DNA of 64,000 bases from Streptomyces prunicolor NBRC 13075. GTDB taxonomy: Bacteria > Actinomycetota > Actinomycetes > Streptomycetales > Streptomycetaceae. The notes under the pieces were generated by a model. It did not search any database. It was not told the origin of the DNA and worked only from the letters and a program-made list of their open reading frames with translations. Position 1 is the first letter of the stretch; each line of letters opens with the position of its first letter. Below, piece after piece: positions 43,145 through 51,222 of this stretch. Location: positions 62,001 through 126,000 of the forward strand of contig NZ_BARF01000047.1 of the NCBI RefSeq assembly GCF_000367365.1, read 5' to 3'. A program made the position numbers and the translations under genes.

Positions 43145-44173
43145 ATGACGCAGGTGACTCCCCCCGGGTGGTACCCCGATCCCGGGCAGACGAATGACGG
43201 TCCCGCCGCCGAGCGCTGGTGGGACGGCAAGGCATGGACGGACCGCACTCGGCCCGCCGGGTCGGGCGCCGAATGGGGTCCCCCGACGGAGCCGCCGTAC
43301 GGCGGGGCGTATCCGGCGTATCCCGCCGCGCCCCCGGCCGCGCCCCGCCGCAATCTGCGCACGGGCATAGCCGTGGCGGTGGCCGTGGCGGTGCTCACGG
43401 CCATCGGTGTCGGTGCCTACGCGCTGTCCGACAACGGCAGCGGGAACGGCACCCAGGCCGGCAACCAGCAGGCGCCGAACGGTCAGGGCGGCGTCGGCGG
43501 CCAGGGCGGTCCCGAAGGGCAGGGCGGCACGGGTGGTACCGGCGGCCAGAGCGATCCCTTCGGCGGGTCCGGTGGCACGGGTGGTTCCGGCGGTACGGGC
43601 GGTGCGACGCCTGCCCCGAGCCAGTCGGCGGAACCGAAGGTCAAGGCCGGGGGCACCGTGACCGACTCGCTCGACGGCATCAGCTTCACCGTGCCGGCCG
43701 ACTGGTACGGCCAGGCCGGCCAGGCCGGTGCGTCGGTCACGTCGAACACGTCCTACAAGTGCCCCGGCAACACCTCCCAGAGCTGCACCAACGGCGGAGC
43801 GTACTCGGCCCCCGCCGTGCTCCTCGGCACCGTCGGCAGCACGGCCGAGGCGGTGGCCAAGGCGGACATCGCCGCCAACGCCAAGGAGTCCTACGGCGGC
43901 ACGAGCTACGGCAGCATCACCTCGCACCAGGTGCTGGCCTCCAAGGCCGTGACCGTCGCCGGACAGAAGGGCTATCTGGTCCGCTGGAAGGCGGTCACCA
44001 GCAAGGGCGCCGACGGCTATGTCGAGTCGCTCGCGTTCCCCTCGCCCGCGAGCACCGGTCAGATCGTCGTGGTCCGCTTCGGCGTCGATGTGGGCCAGAA
44101 GGAGTCCGTCATCGACGAGATCACCGCGGGCATCAAGGTGTCCACGGGCGGCGGCGACGGCCAGACCATCTGA
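43145..44173 (+). CDS. DUF2510 membrane-anchored protein with Gly-rich linker
   Basis: 342 residues. N-terminal DUF2510 (PPGWYPDPG, ERWWDGKAWTDRT), then one transmembrane span near 70-93 (RTGIAVAVAVAVLTAIGVGAYAL). A Gly/Gln-rich low-complexity linker follows (residues ~100-160, GGTGG-type repeats), then an extracytoplasmic domain beginning DSLDGISFTVPADWYG with two cysteines (YKCPGNTSQSC). Topology: cytoplasmic sensor-like motif, exported C-domain. Function unknown. A perfect 13-bp hairpin follows. Confidence 0.78.
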   Translation: MTQVTPPGWYPDPGQTNDGPAAERWWDGKAWTDRTRPAGSGAEWGPPTEPPYGGAYPAYPAAPPAAPRRNLRTGIAVAVAVAVLTAIGVGAYALSDNGSGNGTQAGNQQAPNGQGGVGGQGGPEGQGGTGGTGGQSDPFGGSGGTGGSGGTGGATPAPSQSAEPKVKAGGTVTDSLDGISFTVPADWYGQAGQAGASVTSNTSYKCPGNTSQSCTNGGAYSAPAVLLGTVGSTAEAVAKADIAANAKESYGGTSYGSITSHQVLASKAVTVAGQKGYLVRWKAVTSKGADGYVESLAFPSPASTGQIVVVRFGVDVGQKESVIDEITAGIKVSTGGGDGQTI

Positions 44174-44191
44174 TCCACCCCGCACACCGGT

Positions 44192-44238
44192 CGGCCGGGT
44201 GGGGCGCCTCTCCGCTCAAGAGGAACCCCACCCGGCCG
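44192..44238 (+). terminator. Large hairpin terminator after the DUF2510 gene
   Basis: CGGCCGGGTGGGG (44192-44204) and CCCCACCCGGCCG (44226-44238) are perfect complements. The 21-nt loop itself contains CCTCT/AGAGG. It lies 19 bp after the stop and upstream of the convergent TetR gene, so it can serve both. Confidence 0.85.
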
Positions 44239-44319
44239 GGTGGTGCGCGCCGCCCCCGTCCCCACGGTGCGGCGCGAGCAGGTCACCGTCCAGTCATCCC
44301 ACGGACGGCGGCCTGGTTC

Positions 44320-44934
44320 TCAGGTGAGGCCGAGTGCCGGTAGCACCGCGGCCTCCACGAATCTGACGAGGTAGTCGGGGTCGGCGTAACAGCCCTCCAG
44401 GACCGGACGGGCCCGCAGGACGCCGAAGATCTGGGCCGGGACGTACGGCAGGGCCGGATGGTCGGCCGGGATCTCGCCGCGTTCGACGCCTCGGCGCAGG
44501 ATGTCCTCCAGCGCGGCGATCTCCGGATGGACGAGCGCCTCACGGACCGCCTGGGCCAGTTCACTGTCCTGGATGACGGCGTGGCCGAGCGCCGAGACGA
44601 GTTTCGTGTCCTTCGCCGACCAGGCGCCCGCCGCCCGCGCGGCCTGGCGCAGGTCCTCCGCGAGCGATCCCGTGTCGATGCCGGTGAAGTGCACCCGGCG
44701 GTTGGCGCGCAGCGCGGCGGCGACGAACTGGGGCTTGGTCCCCCACTGCCGGTAGAGCGTGGACTTGCTGCACCGGGTGCTGCTGGCGACGCCCTCCATG
44801 CTGACGGAGTCGTAGCCGCATTCCCGGATCTGTTCGAGCACGGCGTCGAAGAACTCCCGCTCACGCTCGGGCGTGATCTTGGAGCGGCGCGAGGCGATGA
44901 CCGTGTCCGGTCCGTCCTCAGCCTGCGACGTCAT
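44320..44934 (-). CDS. TetR-family transcriptional regulator
   Basis: 204 residues. HTH at about 22-68: FFDAVLEQIRECGYDSVSMEGVASSTRCSKSTLYRQWGTKPQFVAAAL, a standard TetR_N. The C-terminal ligand domain is TetR_C_16/33-like. The 224-bp divergent intergenic region contains a triple periodic operator, which makes autoregulation and control of the PAP2-DMT gene pair likely. Confidence 0.9.
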   Translation of the reverse strand: MTSQAEDGPDTVIASRRSKITPEREREFFDAVLEQIRECGYDSVSMEGVASSTRCSKSTLYRQWGTKPQFVAAALRANRRVHFTGIDTGSLAEDLRQAARAAGAWSAKDTKLVSALGHAVIQDSELAQAVREALVHPEIAALEDILRRGVERGEIPADHPALPYVPAQIFGVLRARPVLEGCYADPDYLVRFVEAAVLPALGLT

Positions 44935-44998
44935 GGCTCTTCTCCTCGCTCTGCCCGCGGACCCGGGGCCCGCTCTCCAGTGTGTCTCGTTTCGCTAT

Positions 44999-45064
44999 CG
45001 ATACGCCAGTGTACCGGTACTCCGCCGTATCGGTACCCGCGCGTATCGGTACACTGGCGTATCG
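44999..45064. promoter_or_regulatory. Triple GTAYCGGTAC operator on a 16-bp period inside a 22-bp inverted repeat
   Basis: GTACCGGTAC (45011-45020), GTATCGGTAC (45027-45036) and GTATCGGTAC (45043-45052) start exactly 16 bp apart. Outer arms 44999-45020 and 45043-45064 are 22-bp inverted repeats with one mismatch. The site is midway between the TetR gene and the PAP2 gene. Probable TetR binding site; a multi-dimer complex is inferred. Confidence 0.7.
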
Positions 45065-45158
45065 GAACGGACTCGTACCGATGAGTTCGGTCCGCCGGAA
45101 GGGTCACAAACCCAGCCAGCACCACCACACGCACCACCGTCAGCGAAGGGGCCGGGGG

Positions 45159-45953
45159 ATGAATGCCCGAACCGAGCCTGCAGAGAAGGGGACCGACGCG
45201 ATAGCGCGGCCCCCGCTCGTCCGTGAGCTCCTGCTTGTCGCAGGGCTCTTCCTCGTCTACAAGTTCGGCCGCCAGCTGGCGACGGGCCACACCGGTGAGG
45301 CCCTGCACAACGCCCGCCACGTGTGGGACCTGGAACGGACCCTGCGTCTCCCGAACGAGGGCTCGGTGCAGTCGGTGCTGCTGCACAGCGACACCCTCGT
45401 GCACCTCGCGAACACCTTCTACGCGACCGTCCACTTCCCGGCCACTGTCGCCTTCCTGGTCTGGCTGTACCTACGGCGCCCCGCGCACTACGTCTGGGCC
45501 CGCCGGGTCCTGGCCACGGTCACCTCGGCCGCCCTGGTACTCCCCTTCGTGTTCCCCCTCGCACCCCCGCGCATGCTGGCCGCCACGGGCCTGGTCGACA
45601 CCGCCAAGGTCTACGGCCCCTCGGTCTACGGCCCGCCGACCAGCGACCATCTCTCGAACCAGTTCGCGGCGATGCCCTCGCTGCACTTCGGCTGGGCCCT
45701 GATGGTCGCGATCGGCCTGATCGTCGCGACCCGCTCACGCTGGCGCTGGCTGTGGCTGCTGCATCCGCTGGTCACGCTGATGGTGATCGTCGGCACCGCG
45801 AACCACTACTGGCTGGACGCGATCGTGGCCACCGCCATGCTCGGCGTCGCCCTCGCCTTCATCCATCCCCCGCACCGCACGGCGACGACCGCCGGCCGCG
45901 TACAGCCCCAACTCGCCGCAGAAGAGCCGGTTCTCGTCGGAGCCGGCCGATGA
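45159..45953 (+). CDS. PAP2-superfamily (Ipt1/Aur1-like) membrane phosphatase/transferase
   Basis: 264 residues with about six hydrophobic spans. ERTLRLPNEGSVQ near residue 60, the AMPSLHFGW motif with active-site His and TANHYWLDAIVATAMLG (second His/Asp block) define PAP2_3, the inositolphosphotransferase-like branch. Likely acts on a lipid phosphate at the membrane. GGGGG precedes ATG 45159; the open frame from 44982 runs through the operator. The stop overlaps the next gene's ATG (ATGA). Confidence 0.85.
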   Translation: MNARTEPAEKGTDAIARPPLVRELLLVAGLFLVYKFGRQLATGHTGEALHNARHVWDLERTLRLPNEGSVQSVLLHSDTLVHLANTFYATVHFPATVAFLVWLYLRRPAHYVWARRVLATVTSAALVLPFVFPLAPPRMLAATGLVDTAKVYGPSVYGPPTSDHLSNQFAAMPSLHFGWALMVAIGLIVATRSRWRWLWLLHPLVTLMVIVGTANHYWLDAIVATAMLGVALAFIHPPHRTATTAGRVQPQLAAEEPVLVGAGR

Positions 45954-46915
45954 ACGCCACCCTCGTCGCCGTCATCCTGTCCCTGTTCTCGGCCGTCGCC
46001 TACGCGGCCGCCGCCGTGGCCCAGGAGCGACTCGCGTCCCGCAACTCCGACGCGGGCATGCTGCGCCTGCTCGCCACGGGTTCGTGGTGGTGGACGGTCG
46101 TCCTGAACGCGTCGGCCGCGCTACTGCACGTCGTGGCCCTCAAGTACGGCCCGCTGACCGTCGTACAGCCGCTGGGCGCGCTCACCCTCGTCGCCGCCGT
46201 CCCGATGGGCGCGCGAGTGGCCGGGCGGCGGGTCAGCGCGGTCGAGTGGCGGGGCACCGCGCTCACCCTGCTCGGTCTCTCCGCCCTGCTGGTCACGGCG
46301 TCCGGGCCGCAGCCCGACCAAGTACTCACCGTTCCCCAGGCGTTGGCGGTCGCGGGCACGACCTCCGCACTCATCGGCCTGCTGGCCCGACGCGGCGCGA
46401 AGCCCGGTCTACGGCATGCCTCGGCGTCCGGTGTCGCCTCGGGTGTGGCCTCCGCGCTCACGCAGACCGTGACGGTCGCGGCGACGGACCGTTCGGGTCC
46501 GGTGCTGAGCATGCAGGTGGTCGGAGTCGCCCTGCTGGTCGCGGTGTTCGCGGCGGGCGGGCTGCTGCTCTCGCAGACCGCCTACCGGGGTGGCCTCGGC
46601 GCCCCGCTCGCGGTGGTGACCCTGGCGAACCCGCTGGCGGCCGCCGCGATCGGCCTCGCCCTGCTCGGCGAACGCCTCCAGGGCGGCGCGGCAGGCATCC
46701 TCCTCGCCCTGACGGGAGCCGGCATCGCGTCCTGGGGTGTGGTCCTGCTGACCCGGGTGACACCCGCCGTACCGCTGCCGCTCGCATACGACGACCACGA
46801 TCACCCCGTGGCCGCGGTACTGGCGCTGGAGCCTCAATCGGCCTCCGCCGAACCGGCGTTGCTGCCCCGGCAGCCGGACCGGAAGACCGCGCCGGGGCAT
46901 CTCACCTCGCTGTGA
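45950..46915 (+). CDS. DMT-superfamily multispan membrane protein (EamA-like)
   Basis: 321 residues with about nine to ten hydrophobic spans in two repeats. Patterns such as VALKYGPLTVVQPLGALTLVAAVPMGA and RGGLGAPLAVVTLANPLAAAAIGLALLGERL recall DMT/EamA exporters. A His/Asp-rich, Pro-rich C-terminal tail is cytoplasmic. The substrate is unknown. It is translated with the PAP2 protein (ATGA overlap) and probably under the same TetR operator. Confidence 0.8.
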   Translation: MNATLVAVILSLFSAVAYAAAAVAQERLASRNSDAGMLRLLATGSWWWTVVLNASAALLHVVALKYGPLTVVQPLGALTLVAAVPMGARVAGRRVSAVEWRGTALTLLGLSALLVTASGPQPDQVLTVPQALAVAGTTSALIGLLARRGAKPGLRHASASGVASGVASALTQTVTVAATDRSGPVLSMQVVGVALLVAVFAAGGLLLSQTAYRGGLGAPLAVVTLANPLAAAAIGLALLGERLQGGAAGILLALTGAGIASWGVVLLTRVTPAVPLPLAYDDHDHPVAAVLALEPQSASAEPALLPRQPDRKTAPGHLTSL

Positions 46916-46924
46916 CCGGGTCGG

Positions 46925-47770
46925 TCAGCCGAGTCCGCGGTCGTCCTGCTTGAGCGCGGTGTCGACGGTCAGCGCCGTCGCCACCACCAGGCTCAGCAGC
47001 GGCTCGGGAAGCTGGTAGTGGATCTGCAGGACGTAGTTGTCGGCGGTGGTGAACATCGTCTTGGCGAGGCCTTCCCAGGTCTTGGTGATCCGGGCCACCT
47101 CGTTGTCGGCGTGGTCGACGATGGCGAAGTTCCACGCCCGCCAGTTCTCCGCCTTGATCGCGCCGATCTGCTGACCGTCCACGTTCAGCGCGAAGTTGAT
47201 CTTCCCGATCATGTTCTTCTGCACGATCTCGCCCACGGTCGAGCCGTCCGGACGGGTCACGATCACCCGGGACTTCATGATCTTCGCCGGCCGGGTCAGC
47301 ACCAACTGCGGCTGCCCGTAGGCGTCCCGGATCTCCAGCCGGTGGGTCATGAACTGGTCGAGGCTGGAGACGAAGCGCAGCGCCTTCTTCAGCGTGCTCT
47401 GGCCTATCTCGCTGACCGAGCCGATCAGATTGCCGTTCTGATCCATGACCTTGTACTCGTTGGTCAGCTCGATCAGCTTGGCCTTCTGGTTCACCACGAG
47501 CACCGGCTCGGTGAACAGGCTGCCGCCGCCGGAGCCGCCCCCGGCGACCCCGGCCTGCTGCTGCACCTGCTGCTTGACCTGGCGCTGGGCCCGCGGATCC
47601 GGCCCCGCCTGCTGCTGCGGCACGGCCTGCGGCTGCTGCTGGGCCGCCTGGCCCTGTTGGTCCGCGTTGGTGTGCTCGGTCCACTTCGCGCCGTCCCAGT
47701 ACCGGAGGGTCTGGGGCGCTCCGTGCGGATCCGGGTACCAGCCTGCAGGTGTGTTCGAATGCGTGGTCAC
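46925..47770 (-). CDS. DUF2510 + LURP-one/scramblase-like protein
   Basis: 281 residues. DUF2510 at the N-terminus (PAGWYPDPHG, RYWDGAKWTEHT), then a Gln-rich linker (residues ~38-75). A phospholipid-scramblase/LURP-one-type beta-barrel follows: FTEPVLVVNQKAKLIELTNEY, YKVMDQNGNLIGSV and KIMKSRVIVTRPDGS, ending in the hydrophobic helix PLLSLVVATALTVD. Possibly membrane-lipid-associated; function unknown. Convergent with the DMT gene. It shares DUF2510 with the protein at 43.1 kb, but the rest is unrelated. Confidence 0.85.
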   Translation of the reverse strand: MTTHSNTPAGWYPDPHGAPQTLRYWDGAKWTEHTNADQQGQAAQQQPQAVPQQQAGPDPRAQRQVKQQVQQQAGVAGGGSGGGSLFTEPVLVVNQKAKLIELTNEYKVMDQNGNLIGSVSEIGQSTLKKALRFVSSLDQFMTHRLEIRDAYGQPQLVLTRPAKIMKSRVIVTRPDGSTVGEIVQKNMIGKINFALNVDGQQIGAIKAENWRAWNFAIVDHADNEVARITKTWEGLAKTMFTTADNYVLQIHYQLPEPLLSLVVATALTVDTALKQDDRGLG

Positions 47771-47822
47771 CGGGGCACACTACCGCGAGTGCCCCGGAAA
47801 ACAACCGGTCTCACAAAGCCCC

Positions 47823-49877
47823 TCAAGCGGTCGCGATCGCGGGGTCGCTGACCCCCGGCCGGCCGTTCTCGACATGTCCGGCGAATCGCCGCAGGAAGCT
47901 CGCGTCGCCGTCCGAGGTGACCGTCAGGTCGTACCACCGCTTGCTCGCGCCCAGGTCGAAGGTGTGCCGCACGGTGGCGCCCGCCCGCACCTTGAACGTC
48001 TGCGTCCGGCCGCCGTAGCCGCCCGCGACCTTCAACTGCACTGTCCCGGAGCCCTTGTTGGTGAAGGTCAGCTCGATGTCGTCGCCGCAGCTCCGGGCGG
48101 TGACCTCGGGTCCGGCGGTCTTGCCGGGGCCCTTGAAGGCGCGCAGGAAGCCGTTCGGGCCGTGCACGGTCAGGTCGTAGGAGCCGTTCGAGTACGCCGA
48201 GTTCCAGGCGTCCGAGACGGACTTGCCGGCCTCGGTGGTGTAACTCCAGGGCCCGTCCGTGCGGTTGGCGGAGGTGACCAGGAAATTGGCGCCGGCCTTC
48301 GGGCCGGAGGCGAAGGTCAGCGTCAACTTCCCGGCCGCCGTATCGGTCGAACCGTCCACCGTGGCCGCGTACTTGAGCGGCCGGGCCGGGCGCGCTCCGC
48401 GCTCCTGCTTGGGCAGCGCCGGGTTGGCGGGCGGGGTCGGCACATAGTCGGGGTGACGGTTCTTGTCCGGCGGCTGGTAGCCGTCCGTGTCCGGGAGCGG
48501 GACCTTCTTGACGTCCTTGTGGGAGAAGTCGAAGGCGCCGGTCAGGTCACCGCAGATCGCGCGCCGCCACGGCGAGATGTTGGGCTCGTGGACGCCGAAG
48601 CGGGTCTCCATGAAGCGGATGACCGAGGTGTGGTCGAAGGTCTCCGAGCAGACGTAACCGCCCTTGCTCCAGGGCGAGACGACGATCATCGGCACCCGCT
48701 GGCCGAGGCCGTAGGGTCCTGCCGGGTTGGTGGCGTTGCCCTTGAAGAGGTCGGGGCCGACGTCGACGGTCGACTTGCCCTGCGCGGCCGAGCCCGGCGC
48801 GAACGGCGGGAGGAGGTGGTCGAAGAAGCCGTCGTTCTCGTCGTAGGTGATGAACAGGGCCGTCTTCGCCCAGACCTCCGGGTCGGAGGTCAGCGCGTCC
48901 AGGACCTGGGAGACGTACCAAGCACCGTAGTTCGCGGGCCAGTTGGGGTGCTCGGTGAAGGCCTCGGGGGCGACGACCCAGGAGATCTTCGGCAGCTTGC
49001 CACCCTTGACGTCGGCCTTCAGCTGGTCGAAGAAGCCCTCGCCCTTGGTGGCGTCGGTGCCGGTGCGGGCCTTGTCGTAGAGCGGGTCGCCGGGCTGGGC
49101 GTTCTGGAACTGCTTGAAGTAGAGGAGGGAGTTGTCGCCGTAGTTGCCGCGGTACGCGTCCTGGATCCAGCCCCAGCCGCCGCTCGCGTCGAGGCCGTCA
49201 CCGACGTCCTGGTAGATCTTCCAGGAGACCCCGGCCTTCTCCAGCCGCTCGGGGTACGTCGTCCAGCTGTAGCCGGCCTCGTCGTTGCCGAGGACCGGGC
49301 CGCCGCCGACGCCGTCGTTGCCGGTGTAACCCGTCCACATGTAGTAGCGGTTCGGGTCGGTGGAGCCGATGAACGAACAGTGGTAGGCGTCGCAGATGGT
49401 GAAGGAGTCGGCGAGCGCGTAGTGGAACGGGATGTCCTCGCGGGTCAGGTACGCCATCGTCGTGGAGCCCTTGGACGGCACCCACTTGTCGTACTTGCCG
49501 CCGTCGAACGCGGCGTGCCCGTCGTTCCAGCCGTGCGGGAGGTCCTGGATGAACTGCAGGCCCAGGTCGTCGGCCGCGGGGCGGAACGGGAGGATGTCCT
49601 TCGTGCCGTCCGACTGGTACCAGACCGGTTTTCCGTCCTGCCGGGTCACGACCGGATGCGGGTCGCCGAAGCCCCGGACGCCCCTGAGCGAGCCGAAGTA
49701 GTGGTCGAAGGACCGGTTCTCCTGCATCAGCACGACGATGTGCTCGACGTCCTCGATGCTCCCGGAACGGTGGTTCGCCGGGAGCGCGGCGGCCCGCTCG
49801 ATGCTGTTCGACAGTGCCGTGAAGGCCGTGGTGGCACCCGCGAGTTGGAGAAAGCGACGCCGATTGACTTCGGACAT
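47823..49877 (-). CDS. Tat-exported phosphocholine-specific phospholipase C
   Basis: 684 residues. A twin-arginine signal (NRRRFLQLAGATTAF) leads into the phosphoesterase domain: EHIVVLMQENRSFDHYFGSLRGVRGF, ITYDENDGFFDHLLPP and RVPMIVVSPWSKGGYVCSE. Two C-terminal bacterial PLC domains (DUF756) follow, from about residue 480. It hydrolyses phosphatidylcholine-type lipids outside the cell. ATG 49877 starts exactly at the signal peptide. Such enzymes are often phosphate-regulated, but I see no clear PHO box in the 150 bp upstream. Confidence 0.92.
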   Translation of the reverse strand: MSEVNRRRFLQLAGATTAFTALSNSIERAAALPANHRSGSIEDVEHIVVLMQENRSFDHYFGSLRGVRGFGDPHPVVTRQDGKPVWYQSDGTKDILPFRPAADDLGLQFIQDLPHGWNDGHAAFDGGKYDKWVPSKGSTTMAYLTREDIPFHYALADSFTICDAYHCSFIGSTDPNRYYMWTGYTGNDGVGGGPVLGNDEAGYSWTTYPERLEKAGVSWKIYQDVGDGLDASGGWGWIQDAYRGNYGDNSLLYFKQFQNAQPGDPLYDKARTGTDATKGEGFFDQLKADVKGGKLPKISWVVAPEAFTEHPNWPANYGAWYVSQVLDALTSDPEVWAKTALFITYDENDGFFDHLLPPFAPGSAAQGKSTVDVGPDLFKGNATNPAGPYGLGQRVPMIVVSPWSKGGYVCSETFDHTSVIRFMETRFGVHEPNISPWRRAICGDLTGAFDFSHKDVKKVPLPDTDGYQPPDKNRHPDYVPTPPANPALPKQERGARPARPLKYAATVDGSTDTAAGKLTLTFASGPKAGANFLVTSANRTDGPWSYTTEAGKSVSDAWNSAYSNGSYDLTVHGPNGFLRAFKGPGKTAGPEVTARSCGDDIELTFTNKGSGTVQLKVAGGYGGRTQTFKVRAGATVRHTFDLGASKRWYDLTVTSDGDASFLRRFAGHVENGRPGVSDPAIATA

Positions 49878-50035
49878 GGGTGAGGCACCTCTCATCCTGA
49901 CGCGCGGCCGGCCGGAACATGGCGAAATGCGCGCGGTGCGAGTGTTCCAAGAGCAACAAACGTCAGGGAAGGGTCTGGTGGCGCCCATGTGAAACTCGCC
50001 CGTACGTGCGGGGCCGGGCGAGCGAAGATGAGCGG

Positions 50036-50433
50036 TCAGGCTGTCGCCAGGACACCGAGGACGGTGCCGGCCAGGCCGCCGAGGCAGGACGGGGCCACGG
50101 ACTCGGTGAGCAACTGACCGCGGATCTGGCCCTTGTTGGCGCCCAGCGCCCGTCGTAGACCGATCTCCTTACGGCGTTCCAGGACCGAGCTGACCATGGT
50201 GTTGGCCACGCCGATCCCGCCCACCAGCAGGGCGACCGCGCCGAGGCCGAGGAAGAGCGCGGAGAAGGTCGTCTCGGTGGCGCGCTTCGCGGCGAGGGCG
50301 TCGGACGGGCGGCCGACCGCTGTTCCCGCCGCCGCCCGAGCCGTCACCGCAGGCGACCAGCAGGGAAAGCGCTCGCCGCCGTACCGAGACCGGTGAGGGC
50401 GGCGGCCCGGATTCGATGAGTGAGGTTCGACAT
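50036..50433 (-). pseudogene. Remnant of a MacB/FtsX-type ABC permease operon
   Basis: The frame 50347-50036 holds only the late part of a MacB-like permease: RPSDALAAKRATETTF, FLGLGAVALLVGGIGVANTMV, SVLERRKEIGLRRALGANKGQIRGQLLTES. It then stops before the last transmembrane helix. Upstream to ATG 50433 a short frame (MSNLTHRIRAAALTG) and an out-of-frame lipobox-like ALSLLVACGDGSGGG look like the start of a lipoprotein. This could be the HlyD-like partner usually encoded with such permeases. A large internal deletion that fused the two ends is the simplest reading. Confidence 0.65.
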
Positions 50434-50523
50434 GGCGGAACCGTCGCCCGGGGATATGAAGATCCTGTCAGACCGCCGTCAGAGTCCTGTCTGCCCTCGC
50501 GGCACCGACCTTAGGGTGACCGC

Positions 50524-51222
50524 GTGAACGCATATGTCCTGGTGGCCGAGGACGACGTCAAACAGGCCGAGGTGATCCGCCGCTATCTGGAACGCGAGGG
50601 CCACTCGTCGCTGGTCGTCCACGACGGGCGCGCCGCCATCGACGAGGTACGGCGCCGGCGGCCGGATCTGCTCGTCCTCGACGTCATGATGCCCCTGGTC
50701 GACGGGCTGGACGTGTGCCGTGTGCTGCGCCGGGAGTGCGAGGTGCCGGTGCTGATGCTGACCGCGCGCAGCACGGAGGAGGACCTCCTGCTCGGCCTCG
50801 ACCTCGGCGCCGACGACTACATGACCAAGCCGTACAGCCCACGGGAGTTGATGGCCCGGATCCGTACCCTGCTGCGGCGGACGCGTGCCACGGTGGCACC
50901 GGACGACCCCGTGCTGCGGATCGGCGCGCTCGCCGTCGACCCGGTCCGCCGTACCGTCGAGCTCGACGGACGCCAAGTGGTGTGCACGCCCGGCGAGTTC
51001 GAGATCCTCGCGGCGATGGCCGCCGAACCGGAACGGGTCTTCACCCGCCGCCAACTCCTCGCCCTGACACGGGGGTTCGACCTCTACATCACCGAGCGCA
51101 CGATCGACGTCCACATCCTCAACCTGCGCAAGAAGATCGAGGCCGTCCCCCGTCGCCCCGCCTATCTGCAGACCGTGTACGGCGTCGGCTACAAGCTCAT
51201 GGACGGAACTCGTGCGCACTGA
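50524..51222 (+). CDS. OmpR-family response regulator
   Basis: 232 residues. Receiver domain with acidic pair Asp10/Asp11, phospho-acceptor Asp53 (VLDVMMPLVDG), LMLTARS and the Lys of MTKPYSP; then a winged-helix DNA-binding domain (EFEILAAMAAEPERVFTRRQLL to VYGVGYKL). GTG start. The kinase gene overlaps its end by 11 bases. Similar pairs in Streptomyces often control an adjacent MacB-type exporter; here that exporter is reduced to a remnant. Confidence 0.92.
   Translation: MNAYVLVAEDDVKQAEVIRRYLEREGHSSLVVHDGRAAIDEVRRRRPDLLVLDVMMPLVDGLDVCRVLRRECEVPVLMLTARSTEEDLLLGLDLGADDYMTKPYSPRELMARIRTLLRRTRATVAPDDPVLRIGALAVDPVRRTVELDGRQVVCTPGEFEILAAMAAEPERVFTRRQLLALTRGFDLYITERTIDVHILNLRKKIEAVPRRPAYLQTVYGVGYKLMDGTRAH

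Noticed and set aside
47445..49883. 812-codon plus-strand frame opposite phospholipase C
   Set aside because: Very long, but its composition mirrors the antisense of the Tat-exported enzyme and it lacks a start context or any domain.
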